Assembly: GCF_038443675.1 (NCBI RefSeq)
Contig: NZ_CP151762.1
Coordinates: 1,240,001 to 1,304,000 of the forward strand
Origin: Yoonia sp. G8-12
GTDB lineage: Bacteria > Pseudomonadota > Alphaproteobacteria > Rhodobacterales > Rhodobacteraceae
Direction: 5' to 3'
Length of the DNA stretch: 64,000 bases
How positions within the stretch are numbered: position 1 is the stretch's first letter; every line of letters starts with the position of its first letter. The translations under genes were made by a program, and so were the position numbers. Positions 25,756 through 33,867 of this stretch are shown one piece after another. The notes beneath the pieces were generated by a model. That model saw nothing but the letters and a program-made list of their open reading frames with translations, searched no databases and was not told the origin of the DNA.

Positions 25756-26942
25756 ATGTTTCTGCCCTTCTTTGACAATCTGCGCAGGCACGGGGTTCCG
25801 GTGTCCCTGCGCGAATTTCTGTCATTTCTGGAGGGCATGAAAGCAGGCCTTGCGACCTATGATGTCGAGGCATTCTATTTTCTGGCGCGCACCATCATGG
25901 TCAAGGATGAACGCCACCTTGATAAATTCGACCGCGCCTTTGCGGCCACTTTCGAAGGGCTTGATGCGATCCCGGATGAGGCCGTGCTGAACGCCGTGGA
26001 TATCCCCGCCGAGTGGCTGGAAAAGCTGGCTGAAAAGCACCTCAGCGACGCCGAGAAAGCCGAAATCGAAGCCATGGGTGGTTTCGAGGCGCTGATGGAG
26101 ACGCTCAAAAAGCGGCTTGAAGAGCAAAAAGGCCGCCATCAGGGGGCTCGAAATGGGTGGGCACGGCGGGCACTTCGCCCTTTGGTGCCTATGGTTATAA
26201 CCCCGAAGGCGTGCGGATCGGCCAGAAAGAAAGCCGCCATCAGCGCGCTGTGAAAGTCTGGGACAAGCGCGAATTCAAGAACCTTGACGACACAGTTGAG
26301 TTGGGCACCCGCAACATCAAAGTGGCGCTGAAACGCCTGCGCCGCTGGGCGCGGGATGGCGCGCACGAGGAACTGGACCTGAACGGCACCATCCGCGCCA
26401 CCGCCGAACACGGCTATCTGGATGTGCAAACCCGCCCCGAACGGCGCAATGCGGTCAAAGTGTTGCTGTTTCTTGATATCGGCGGTTCCATGGACCCGCA
26501 TATCAAAGTGGTCGAGGAACTTTTCAGCGCCGCCAAATCCGAATTCAAACACTTCGAATACTTCTATTTCCACAACTGTCTGTATGAGGGCGTTTGGAAG
26601 GACAACCGCCGCCGCTGGAACGCGCAAACCCCCACATGGGATGTGCTGCGCACCTATGGCCCTGATTACAAATGCATCTTTGTGGGTGACGCCAGCATGT
26701 CCCCCTATGAAATTGCCTTCAAAGGTGGCGCGAACGAACACTGGAACGAAGAGGCGGGCCAGACATGGCTGGAACGCGCCCGCGATCAATGGCCCAATCA
26801 CCTGTGGATCAACCCGCTTGACGAACGCTACTGGCCCTACACACAATCAATCCAGATGATCCGCGAAATTTTTGGCGAAGACCGCATGGTGCCGATGACA
26901 CTTGCAGGGATTGACGCAGGCATGCGGACCTTGGGACGCTAG
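25756..26942 (+). pseudogene. VWA domain protein, CoxE-like (frame broken once)
   Basis: Partner of MoxR ATPases. The N-terminal part (NLRRHGVPVSLREFLSFLEGMKAGL) reads to GRHQG, then the frame changes at the G5 run 26142-26146. The rest (GTAGTSPFGAYGYNPEGVRIGQ onward) reads in another frame that overlaps from 26157. One more G restores GRHQGGSKWVGTAGTSPFG and a 395-aa protein, the family length. The MIDAS-like loop is LFLDIGGSMDPH, with Gly in place of the first Ser of DxSxS, as seen in this subfamily. Probably a base-call error in an intact gene. Confidence 0.85.
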
Positions 26943-26954
26943 GAGATCAAAGCG

Positions 26955-27314
26955 ATGTGGCACCGCGTCAAAGACCTCTGGACCCACAATCGCCTGCCGT
27001 TTCTGGCCTTCGTCGCCATCCTGGTCCTGACCTGTTTTTTCGGTATGCGCACCGTGTCGCAATCCATCTATTGGGCTGATCCTGCGCGTCAGAACCAGAC
27101 GCTCGCCGAATGGATGACACCGCGCTATGTGGCGCGGTCCTATGCCATCCCGCCAGAGGTGGTCAAAGCCGCTTGGGGGCTGGATGCCGACGGCCCGCTG
27201 CGGCGCGCGTCGCTTGAAACAATTGCCGCCGAAATCGGCCTGCCGCTGGAAGAGATGGAACGCCGCGTGACCGAAGCTGCGGCGGCATGGCATCAGGGCC
27301 GCTCACATGAATGA
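26955..27314 (+). CDS. Small membrane-anchored protein of unknown function
   Basis: 119 aa with one N-terminal transmembrane helix (LPFLAFVAILVLTCFFGMRTV) and a periplasmic or cytoplasmic helical domain (YVARSYAIPPEVVKAAWGL, ETIAAEIGLPLEEMERRV) that looks like a small helix-turn-helix-like fold. AGGAG lies 9 nt before ATG 26955. It overlaps the DedA gene by 8 nt. I do not recognise a named family. Confidence 0.75.
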   Translation: MWHRVKDLWTHNRLPFLAFVAILVLTCFFGMRTVSQSIYWADPARQNQTLAEWMTPRYVARSYAIPPEVVKAAWGLDADGPLRRASLETIAAEIGLPLEEMERRVTEAAAAWHQGRSHE

Positions 27315-27927
27315 GATGATCCTCGCGCTTGCGGCTGACTACGGCGTGCCGCTGCTCTTTGTTGTGACATTCCTGAGCTGTCTGGCGCTACCGGTGCCGT
27401 CATCACTGCTGATGCTGGCCTCTGGCGGCTTTGCGGCAGCGGGCGATTTATCCCTGCCGATGGTCGCCATCGCCGCCTATTGTGGCGCTGTGATCGGTGA
27501 CAACCTTGGGTATTGGATCGCACGCGCGCTGAGTGAGCCTGTGCAGCACTGGCTTTCGGCCAACCCCAAACGCGCCGCGTTGCGCCACAAGGCAGAGGCT
27601 TTCATGGACAAGTGGGGCGGATCGAGCATTTTCTTTTCGTGCTGGCTGGTCGCCCCTTTGGGGCCGCATGTGAATTACGTCAGCGGACTGTCCCGTTTCA
27701 GCTGGCCGCGCTTTGCGCTTTGGGGGGCAGCGGGCGAAGTTGTCTGGGTCAGTCTTTATGTCGGGCTGGGCTATGTCTTTGCCGACAACATCACCGCAAT
27801 CGCAAGTCTTTTGGGAAACCTGTCAGGGTTTCTTGTTGGTGGCGTTCTGGCCACTGGTTTGGGGATCTGGCTGGTGCGCGCCAGCAAGTCCCGTGACAAA
27901 AAGCCCCGCAGGCGGCGGCAAACTTGA
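27307..27927 (+). CDS. DedA family membrane protein
   Basis: A 206-aa polytopic inner-membrane protein of the DedA/SNARE-associated group, thought to flip lipids (undecaprenyl phosphate or phospholipids) and support membrane homeostasis. It has LPVPSSLLMLASGGFAAAG, the GAVIGDNLGYWIAR motif and the F/Y-x-R-x-x-P-like region APLGPHVNYVSGLSRFSWPRFALW. The C-terminus is strongly basic. It starts within the end of the preceding gene. Confidence 0.88.
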   Translation: MNEMILALAADYGVPLLFVVTFLSCLALPVPSSLLMLASGGFAAAGDLSLPMVAIAAYCGAVIGDNLGYWIARALSEPVQHWLSANPKRAALRHKAEAFMDKWGGSSIFFSCWLVAPLGPHVNYVSGLSRFSWPRFALWGAAGEVVWVSLYVGLGYVFADNITAIASLLGNLSGFLVGGVLATGLGIWLVRASKSRDKKPRRRRQT

Positions 27928-27975
27928 TGCCCCTTATGCACTTGAGAAACCGGCAAATGCGCCCATATTATCCTC

Positions 27976-28662
27976 ATGATTAAACTCACGCCCATCCTGC
28001 TCGCCGTGCTTTACGGTCTGGCCATGTACCGCTTCTCGATGTGGCGGACCAAGCGTGAGCTTGACGCCAAATCAACCGAGCTGGCCGATCCGATCCTCAA
28101 GGTGCTGATGGACAGGATGGCCTCAGCGCTCGATATCGAGCGGATCAAGGTGCATATCTACGAAATTGAACCAGTCAACGGGCTGGCCGCCCCTGACGGG
28201 CGCATCTTTATCACACGCGGGTTTTTCAACAAATACCGCGCCGGTGAGGTCACATCCGAAGAAATGGCCACCGTCATCGCGCATGAGATGGGCCATGTGG
28301 CCTTGGGGCATTCGCGCCGCCGGATGATTGATTTTTCAGGCCAGAACGCCATGCGCACCGCACTGGCGATGATCTTGAGCCGGTTTATTCCCGGCGTTGG
28401 CCCGTGGATCGCCAACGGGCTGATGAGCCTGCTGGCCGCGCGCCTGTCACGCAGCGACGAGTTTGAGGCAGACGCCTATGCCTCGGCCCTCTTGGTCAAA
28501 GCAGGGATCGGAACAGAGCCGCAAAAGTCGCTGTTCAAAAAGCTTGAAACACTGACCGGTGCGCGCGGTGCGGCAACACCTGCGTGGATGATGAGCCACC
28601 CCAAAACACCCCTACGCATCGCCGCGATCGAGGCCAATGAAGCCAAGTGGGCCGTGCGCTAG
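27976..28662 (+). CDS. M48 family metalloprotease
   Basis: 228 aa. The zinc protease motif HEMGH is in MATVIAHEMGHVALGHS, and the third ligand Glu is in LSRSDEFEADAYAS. There is one N-terminal membrane helix (LTPILLAVLYGLAMYRFSMW). The length is short for HtpX, so it is an M48 member of the small membrane-bound type, acting on misfolded or membrane proteins. It starts 48 nt after DedA and is probably cotranscribed. Confidence 0.9.
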   Translation: MIKLTPILLAVLYGLAMYRFSMWRTKRELDAKSTELADPILKVLMDRMASALDIERIKVHIYEIEPVNGLAAPDGRIFITRGFFNKYRAGEVTSEEMATVIAHEMGHVALGHSRRRMIDFSGQNAMRTALAMILSRFIPGVGPWIANGLMSLLAARLSRSDEFEADAYASALLVKAGIGTEPQKSLFKKLETLTGARGAATPAWMMSHPKTPLRIAAIEANEAKWAVR

Positions 28663-28694
28663 GCACGCTCGACCAGCTTATCATCTTGCCCTTT

Positions 28695-28720
28695 AAACTC
28701 CCGCCGGAGGCTCCTGCGCG
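28695..28720. repeat. Copy 1 of a short intergenic repeat with CCGCCGGAGGC core
   Basis: AAACTCCCGCCGGAGGCTCC plus a GCGCG end. The CTCCCGCCGGAGG part can fold into a short stem. Two closer copies are at 33078-33119 and 58485-58526. It lies between the convergent M48 and PIN genes. Confidence 0.6.
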
Positions 28721-28750
28721 ATCAAACCGGTGACGCGCCGCAATAGAGAG

Positions 28751-29293
28751 CTAAGCCTGCAAAGCCTTTCCAAACCGCGGCATCCGCGCCTTTTTCATCA
28801 GGGCCCGCATCGTCCAAGGCTGAGGTGAAAGTCTGTTTGCCTCTTGCAAGACGCCCTCAGCGACCCTGCGCACCTGATCGGGTGCGTCATCCAACAAAAT
28901 CAAAGCGAACCCGTCGGGATCCCACCGCAACAAGGCCTCGTCCCCCAAAATGTTCTTTGGAAAGTCCTTGGCGTTCATCGTCAAAATCCCGTCACAAGAT
29001 CCCACAGCCGCCGCCGTCAGCACATGGATATCCGCCGGATCAGGCAACCAGAACGCCCGCTCTTGTGCGGCATCATAGCGGACGATGGCCTGCGGAAACG
29101 CAGCACCCAGCGTTGCGATCTCGCCCCGCGCCCAGACCTCTTCTGCCGGTCCCAGCTTGCCCGCCGCACGCGCCCATTCCTCGAGTATCCGCTCGGACCA
29201 CCGCGCCTCGAACAGTCCCGCTTTGGCACAGCCCAGCATGACCTCGCGCATCACCGTGGGGTAAAGCACGCAGGCGTCGATCATCACCCTCAT
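28751..29293 (-). CDS. PIN domain ribonuclease-like protein
   Basis: 180 aa. The PIN fold signs are the N-terminal MIDACVLYP with the first catalytic Asp, ILEEWARAAG, DPADIHVLTAAAVG with an Asp pair and GILTMNAKDFP. PIN proteins cleave RNA and often serve as VapC-type toxins, but here no small antitoxin gene is adjacent. ATG 29293 overlaps the stop of the RlmI-type methyltransferase as ATGA, so translation is coupled. Activity is inferred from the fold only. Confidence 0.82.
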   Translation of the reverse strand: MRVMIDACVLYPTVMREVMLGCAKAGLFEARWSERILEEWARAAGKLGPAEEVWARGEIATLGAAFPQAIVRYDAAQERAFWLPDPADIHVLTAAAVGSCDGILTMNAKDFPKNILGDEALLRWDPDGFALILLDDAPDQVRRVAEGVLQEANRLSPQPWTMRALMKKARMPRFGKALQA

Positions 29294-30495
29294 AGGCGAA
29301 ATGTCAGCGCTTTCAGATAGCCGCTTTCGGCCAGATGCGGCAGCAACGGATGATCCGGCCCCGCAAATCCGGTTTGAATAATCTGTCCGCGTCGCCCACC
29401 GCGCCCGATCCCGCGGGCCGAGGCATTGCGGAATTTCGTCAGATCCGCCGCATGCGAACACGAACACAAGATCAGATAGCCGCCATCCGCAACCAAAGGT
29501 GCCGCCAGCCGTGCAATCCGTTCATAGGCCCGCAACCCCGCCTCAAGCGTCGGTTTTGAGGGCGCAAAGGCCGGCGGATCACACACAACAACATCGAATG
29601 TTTCACCCTCGTCGGCCAGTGCGGTCAACACATCAAATGCATCGCCCTTGCGGGTGATAAAGCGGTCGGAAACGCCCATCGCCGCAGCCCCTTGTTCGGC
29701 CAGTTCCAGCGCAGGGGCAGACCCGTCTACAGCCAGAACCGATGCCGCATCAGCCGCAAGTGCCGCCAAACCGAAACCCCCCACATGGCTGAACATATCC
29801 AGCACCCGCGCATCTTTGGACAGGCTGGCCGCAAAGGCATGGTTGGGACGTTGGTCAAAGAACAGACCGGTCTTTTGCCCGCCCATGACATCGGCCATGT
29901 AAATCGCGCCATTCATCGGCACCTGCACCGGTGCATCGGGGGCTGTGCCGACCAAGACTTCGGTCTTTTCCTCCAGCCCCTCAAGCGTGCGCGCCCGCCC
30001 GGTGCCGTTCATGATCACTGTGGTCACACCCGTGACCTCTTGCAGTGCCGCCACAAGCGGCGCAATCAACAGATCAGCCCAGGCCGCGTTGGGCTGGATC
30101 ACCGCCAGATCGCCAAAGCGGTCGATAATCACACCGGGCAAACCATCTGCCTCGGCGTGGACCAGCCGGTAGAACGGCGCGTCATAAAGGCGCGCACGAT
30201 GGGCCAAAGCGCGCTGCAATTTGGCAACGAACCACGCCTGATCAATCACCGCAGCAGGATCTTGATCCAGCATCCGGCAGATGATTTTCGAGGCAGGATT
30301 GACCGTCACGACACCCATGGGCGTGCGCGCCGCATCTTCCAGTTGGGCAATGGTGCCGGGGGTCAGGTTGCTGGTGCGCCGGTCGGTCACAAGCTCATTG
30401 GCAAAGACCCACGGGAATCCGTGGCGGATCGCACGTGCTTCGGCTTTGGGGATCAGCCGGACAACCGGCATGGCGGAGGATGTATGTTCTGTCAT
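29290..30495 (-). CDS. rlmI: Class I SAM-dependent rRNA methyltransferase, RlmI/RlmK type
   Basis: 401 aa. An N-terminal PUA-like RNA-binding region (VVRLIPKAEARAIRHGFPWVFANELV) precedes a Rossmann methyltransferase with motif I as VLDMFSHVGGFGLAALA and motif IV as VVCDPPAFAPSKP. The E. coli RlmI homologue makes m5C in 23S rRNA; the exact base cannot be told here. The strong AGGAGG 5 nt before ATG 30495 fixes the start. The PIN gene is translationally coupled downstream. Confidence 0.88.
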   Translation of the reverse strand: MTEHTSSAMPVVRLIPKAEARAIRHGFPWVFANELVTDRRTSNLTPGTIAQLEDAARTPMGVVTVNPASKIICRMLDQDPAAVIDQAWFVAKLQRALAHRARLYDAPFYRLVHAEADGLPGVIIDRFGDLAVIQPNAAWADLLIAPLVAALQEVTGVTTVIMNGTGRARTLEGLEEKTEVLVGTAPDAPVQVPMNGAIYMADVMGGQKTGLFFDQRPNHAFAASLSKDARVLDMFSHVGGFGLAALAADAASVLAVDGSAPALELAEQGAAAMGVSDRFITRKGDAFDVLTALADEGETFDVVVCDPPAFAPSKPTLEAGLRAYERIARLAAPLVADGGYLILCSCSHAADLTKFRNASARGIGRGGRRGQIIQTGFAGPDHPLLPHLAESGYLKALTFRL

Positions 30496-30547
30496 ACCCG
30501 CCTCCTACCTGCCTTTGTGGCGGCTGGGAAGCCACCCAATCGGAAAT

Positions 30548-31101
30548 CTAGACCAATTGCGCGCGCAGCAGGCTGGTCAGAAAGTCCGTCACCCGCACCT
30601 TTTGTGTTTGGCCTGCGTTATCCAGCTCGGTCGCACTTGCACCGCCGGGTGCGTCAAGATTGCCAGCAACCCGCCGTGGGGCTTCGATCACCATGCCGGT
30701 GTCTGCGTTGCGCACGGTCATATCAAAGACCACATTATAAACACCGCCCACGGTATAACGTGTCCGGTTTGTGACCCCGTGAAACCGCACCAAGGTCACA
30801 TCAACGACAACAGGAACCGCACCATTCAGCACGCCCCGATTGCGTGCTGCGGCCTCCTCGAACATGGCCGCAATCTGGGGGATGCGCGGCCCCAGCGGAT
30901 CACCGCGCCAGACGATATCTGCCGTTGGATAAAAAGATTCCTCTTCCGAAACGGTCAGCCCCGACAGCGCATTAAAGTTAAAACGCCGCAGCGCGTAAGA
31001 GCGATCCATCTGCGGGCGCGCACCGCTCTTCATGCCCGCGACCGAGCCACAGCCCATCAGCCCAAAAAAGAAAGCGATGCAATAAAGGTTCTACGATGCA
31101 T
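30548..31101 (-). CDS. Lipoprotein of unknown function (signal peptide frame broken)
   Basis: The mature part reads cleanly from an ATG at 31057 (MGCGSVAG) to 30548. That start would leave a lipobox LMGC with almost no signal peptide. One more T on the coding strand in the T6 run (31064-31069) joins ATG 31101 and gives MHRRTFIASLSFFGLMGCG, a complete lipoprotein signal with an Arg pair, hydrophobic core and lipidated Cys, for 184 aa in total. The mature part has DIVWRGDPLGPRIPQIAAMFEEA and VVDVTLVRFHGVTNRTRY. I do not recognise a function. It is divergent from edd. Confidence 0.72.
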
Positions 31102-31207
31102 ATGTCTGCCCAATCATTCGTTTTTTTGTATTCAACATGGAATTTTGACGACAATAAGACATGTCCTGTTCGGATCTGCAAACGCACCAATCCGCCCCAT
31201 CGCCCCT

Positions 31208-31221
31208 TGTTAGCGCTAACA
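31208..31221. promoter_or_regulatory. LacI-type operator before edd
   Basis: TGTTAGCGCTAACA is a perfect 14-bp palindrome, 43 bp before the edd ATG. It has the CG-centred form typical of LacI-family repressor sites. In Rhodobacter the LacI-type regulator CceR controls the Entner-Doudoroff genes; that link is recalled, not verified. Related sites lie before fba. Confidence 0.75.
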
Positions 31222-31264
31222 CAGCGTGGTAAAGCACCCGCAAATCCAACCAATGGAGGATGCC

Positions 31265-33070
31265 ATGCCACTGCACCCCAAAATTGCCGAAGTCACCGAC
31301 CGTATTCGCGCCCGTTCGGAAGGGCCGCGTCAGAAATATATGGATACGATGGCGCGCGCCGCCGCCGAAGGGCCGCGCCGGTCGCACCTGACCTGCGGAA
31401 ACCAGGCCCACGCCTATGCCGCAATGGGCGGTGACAAGGACGCACTGACCGACGCGCGTACTCCGAACATTGGGATCATCACGGCCTATAACGACATGCT
31501 GTCGGCGCATCAGCCGTTTGAAACCTACCCTGATCTGGTGCGCGCTGCGGCCCGCGCCGCAGGTGGCACAGCACAGGTCGCCGGTGGCGTGCCTGCAATG
31601 TGTGATGGCGTCACCCAAGGCCAGACAGGGATGGAGCTTTCGCTGTTTTCGCGTGACGTGATCGCGTTGGCCGCCGCTGTTGGCCTGTCGCACAACGTCT
31701 TTGACAGTGCCGTTTACCTTGGCGTCTGCGATAAGATCGTCCCCGGTCTGGTGATGGCCGCCGCGACCTTTGGCTATATCCCCGGCATTTTCATGCCTGC
31801 GGGCCCAATGGTCTCGGGCCTGCCCAACGATGAAAAGGCGCGCGTGCGTCAGGAATTCGCCAAAGGCAACATTGGCCGCGAAGAGCTGATGGCGGCTGAA
31901 ATGGCCTCCTACCACGGCCCCGGCACCTGTACGTTCTACGGCACGGCCAATTCCAACCAGATGCTGATGGAATTCATGGGCCTGCACCTGCCCGGCGCGT
32001 CCTTCGTCAATCCCGGCACACCGCTGCGCGACGCACTGACGACCGCCGCCACCGAACGCGCGCTCGAAATCACCGCCCTTGGTAATGATTACACCCCTGT
32101 TTGCGATATCCTTGATGAGAAGGCCTTTGTGAACGGCATCGTCGGCTTGATGGCCACCGGGGGGTCCACCAATCTTGTGATCCACCTGCCCGCCATGGCC
32201 AAAGCCGCCGGTGTGATCCTTGATCTTGAGGATTTCAGCGATCTGTCCGCCGTGACCCCGCTGATGGCCAAGGTGTACCCCAATGGTCTGGCCGACGTGA
32301 ACCACTTTCACGCCGCAGGCGGGCTTGGCTATATGATTGGCGAGTTGCTGAACGCAGGCCTGCTGCATGATGACACCAAAACCGTCGCAGGTCAGGGCCT
32401 CGAACGCTATTCCCAAGAACCCAAACTGGTTGACGGTCGCGTACAATACGCCCCCGGCACTGGCAAATCGCTGAACGAAAAAATCCTGCGCCCTGCCGCC
32501 GATCCGTTCCAGCCACAAGGTGGTCTGGTCCAGCTTTCCGGCAACCTTGGGCGCGGCGTGATCAAAACCTCTGCCGTCGCCCCCGAGCGGCACATCGTCG
32601 AGGCCCCTGCCCGCGTGTTCCACACCCAAGAGGCCGTCAAAGACGCCTTCAAAGCAGGCGAACTGACCCAAGACACAATCATCGTGGTGCGCTTCCAAGG
32701 CCCTAAATCAAACGGCATGCCGGAACTGCACGGGCTGACACCCACACTTGCCGTCCTTCAGGACCGCGGCCTTAAAGTGGCGCTTGTCACCGACGGGCGG
32801 ATGTCGGGCGCCTCGGGCAAGGTGCCTTCGGCGATCCACGTCTGCCCCGAAGCCGCCGATCACGGGCCCATCGCGCTGATCCGCGACGGCGATATCATCC
32901 GGCTGGACGCGACAACCGGCACCATTGAAGTCAAAGGTGTTGATCTGTCTACCCGCACCCCCGCCACCGCCGATCTGACCGGCAACGGTACCGGTGTCGG
33001 CCGCGAGCTTTTCGAGGTGTTCCGCCGAAACGTAGGACTTGCCGCCGCAGGCGCAGGGGTGGTCGTCTGA
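31265..33070 (+). CDS. edd: Phosphogluconate dehydratase
   Basis: A 601-aa enzyme that turns 6-phosphogluconate into 2-keto-3-deoxy-6-phosphogluconate, the first dedicated step of the Entner-Doudoroff pathway. It has the IlvD/Edd [4Fe-4S] cysteine motifs: GGVPAMCDGVTQG, DSAVYLGVCDKIVPG (quoted in part) and GPGTCTFYGTANSNQM. The substrate loop is TDGRMSGASGKVPSAIH. GGAGG lies 5 nt before ATG 31265, which I prefer over an in-frame ATG at 31253. eda follows after 80 bp. Confidence 0.96.
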   Translation: MPLHPKIAEVTDRIRARSEGPRQKYMDTMARAAAEGPRRSHLTCGNQAHAYAAMGGDKDALTDARTPNIGIITAYNDMLSAHQPFETYPDLVRAAARAAGGTAQVAGGVPAMCDGVTQGQTGMELSLFSRDVIALAAAVGLSHNVFDSAVYLGVCDKIVPGLVMAAATFGYIPGIFMPAGPMVSGLPNDEKARVRQEFAKGNIGREELMAAEMASYHGPGTCTFYGTANSNQMLMEFMGLHLPGASFVNPGTPLRDALTTAATERALEITALGNDYTPVCDILDEKAFVNGIVGLMATGGSTNLVIHLPAMAKAAGVILDLEDFSDLSAVTPLMAKVYPNGLADVNHFHAAGGLGYMIGELLNAGLLHDDTKTVAGQGLERYSQEPKLVDGRVQYAPGTGKSLNEKILRPAADPFQPQGGLVQLSGNLGRGVIKTSAVAPERHIVEAPARVFHTQEAVKDAFKAGELTQDTIIVVRFQGPKSNGMPELHGLTPTLAVLQDRGLKVALVTDGRMSGASGKVPSAIHVCPEAADHGPIALIRDGDIIRLDATTGTIEVKGVDLSTRTPATADLTGNGTGVGRELFEVFRRNVGLAAAGAGVVV

Positions 33071-33077
33071 GCCCCCT

Positions 33078-33119
33078 CTTTCTATGTCCAATCAAACTTC
33101 CGCCGGAGGCTCCGACGCG
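33078..33119. repeat. Copy 2 of the CCGCCGGAGGC intergenic repeat
   Basis: It lies between edd and eda. It shares CTTTCxATGTCC and then CAAACTTCCGCCGGAGGC with copy 3 at 58485-58526. The CTTCC/GGAGG arms can form a 5-bp stem around GCC. Confidence 0.65.
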
Positions 33120-33150
33120 TGCCCCGCAAAACATACGCTAGGATACTGAA

Positions 33151-33789
33151 ATGACACCACAAGAAGCCTCTGCCGCCGCCGCCAAAGTCTGCCTGATGGC
33201 CCCTGTCGTGCCCGTGCTCGTCGTCGATGACGCCAGCATTGCTGCTGCTTTGGCGCAGGCGCTTGTCGCCGGTGGCCTGCCTGCGCTGGAAGTGACATTG
33301 CGCACCCCCGCCGCTTTGGACGTGATCAAAGAGATGGCAACTGTGCCGGGGGGTGTTGTCGGTGCGGGCACGCTGCTGACACCCAAAGACGTTGAGAACG
33401 CCAAGGCCGCAGGCGCCACTTTCGGTGTTTCGCCCGGTGCCACCGACCGCCTGCTTGACGCCTGCGAAGCCAACGACCTGCCGCTCTTGCCCGGTGCTGC
33501 CACCGCGACCGAGGCCATGTGCCTGCTGGAACGTGGCTATACCGTGCAAAAATTCTTTCCCGCCGAGGCCAATGGCGGCGCGCCCGCGCTCAAGGCCATC
33601 GGCGCACCGATCCCACAGGTCAAATTCTGCCCCACTGGTGGGGTCAGCCTCAAGAACGCCCATGATTATCTGAGCTTAAGCAACACACTTTGTGTCGGCG
33701 GTTCATGGGTCGCACCCAAGGATCTGGTGGATGCACAGGACTGGGCCGCGATCACGGCATTGGCCGCCGAAGCCGCGGCATTGTCGTAG
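33151..33789 (+). CDS. eda: KDPG aldolase (2-dehydro-3-deoxy-phosphogluconate aldolase)
   Basis: A 212-aa class I aldolase that splits KDPG into pyruvate and glyceraldehyde-3-phosphate, finishing the Entner-Doudoroff pathway. It has the catalytic Glu in LPALEVTLRTPAA, the Schiff-base Lys in VQKFFPAEANGG and the phosphate-binding FCPTGGVSL. It starts 80 bp after edd and is likely on the same message, under the operator before edd. Confidence 0.95.
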   Translation: MTPQEASAAAAKVCLMAPVVPVLVVDDASIAAALAQALVAGGLPALEVTLRTPAALDVIKEMATVPGGVVGAGTLLTPKDVENAKAAGATFGVSPGATDRLLDACEANDLPLLPGAATATEAMCLLERGYTVQKFFPAEANGGAPALKAIGAPIPQVKFCPTGGVSLKNAHDYLSLSNTLCVGGSWVAPKDLVDAQDWAAITALAAEAAALS

Positions 33790-33867
33790 GACGAAAAGGC
33801 GGGCGGTTTTCACGCTGTATTAGGAAATTGGGACTATGGCTTGCTCAACTGATTTGAGGAGCAGCCA

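Noticed and set aside
29692..30774. A 360-aa plus-strand frame over the RlmI-type gene
   Set aside because: The methyltransferase motifs lie on the other strand. No start signal or domain is seen.
31091..32698. A 535-aa open frame antisense to edd
   Set aside because: It has no family look, and its residues mirror the codon pattern of edd. High-GC third positions keep the opposite strand open.
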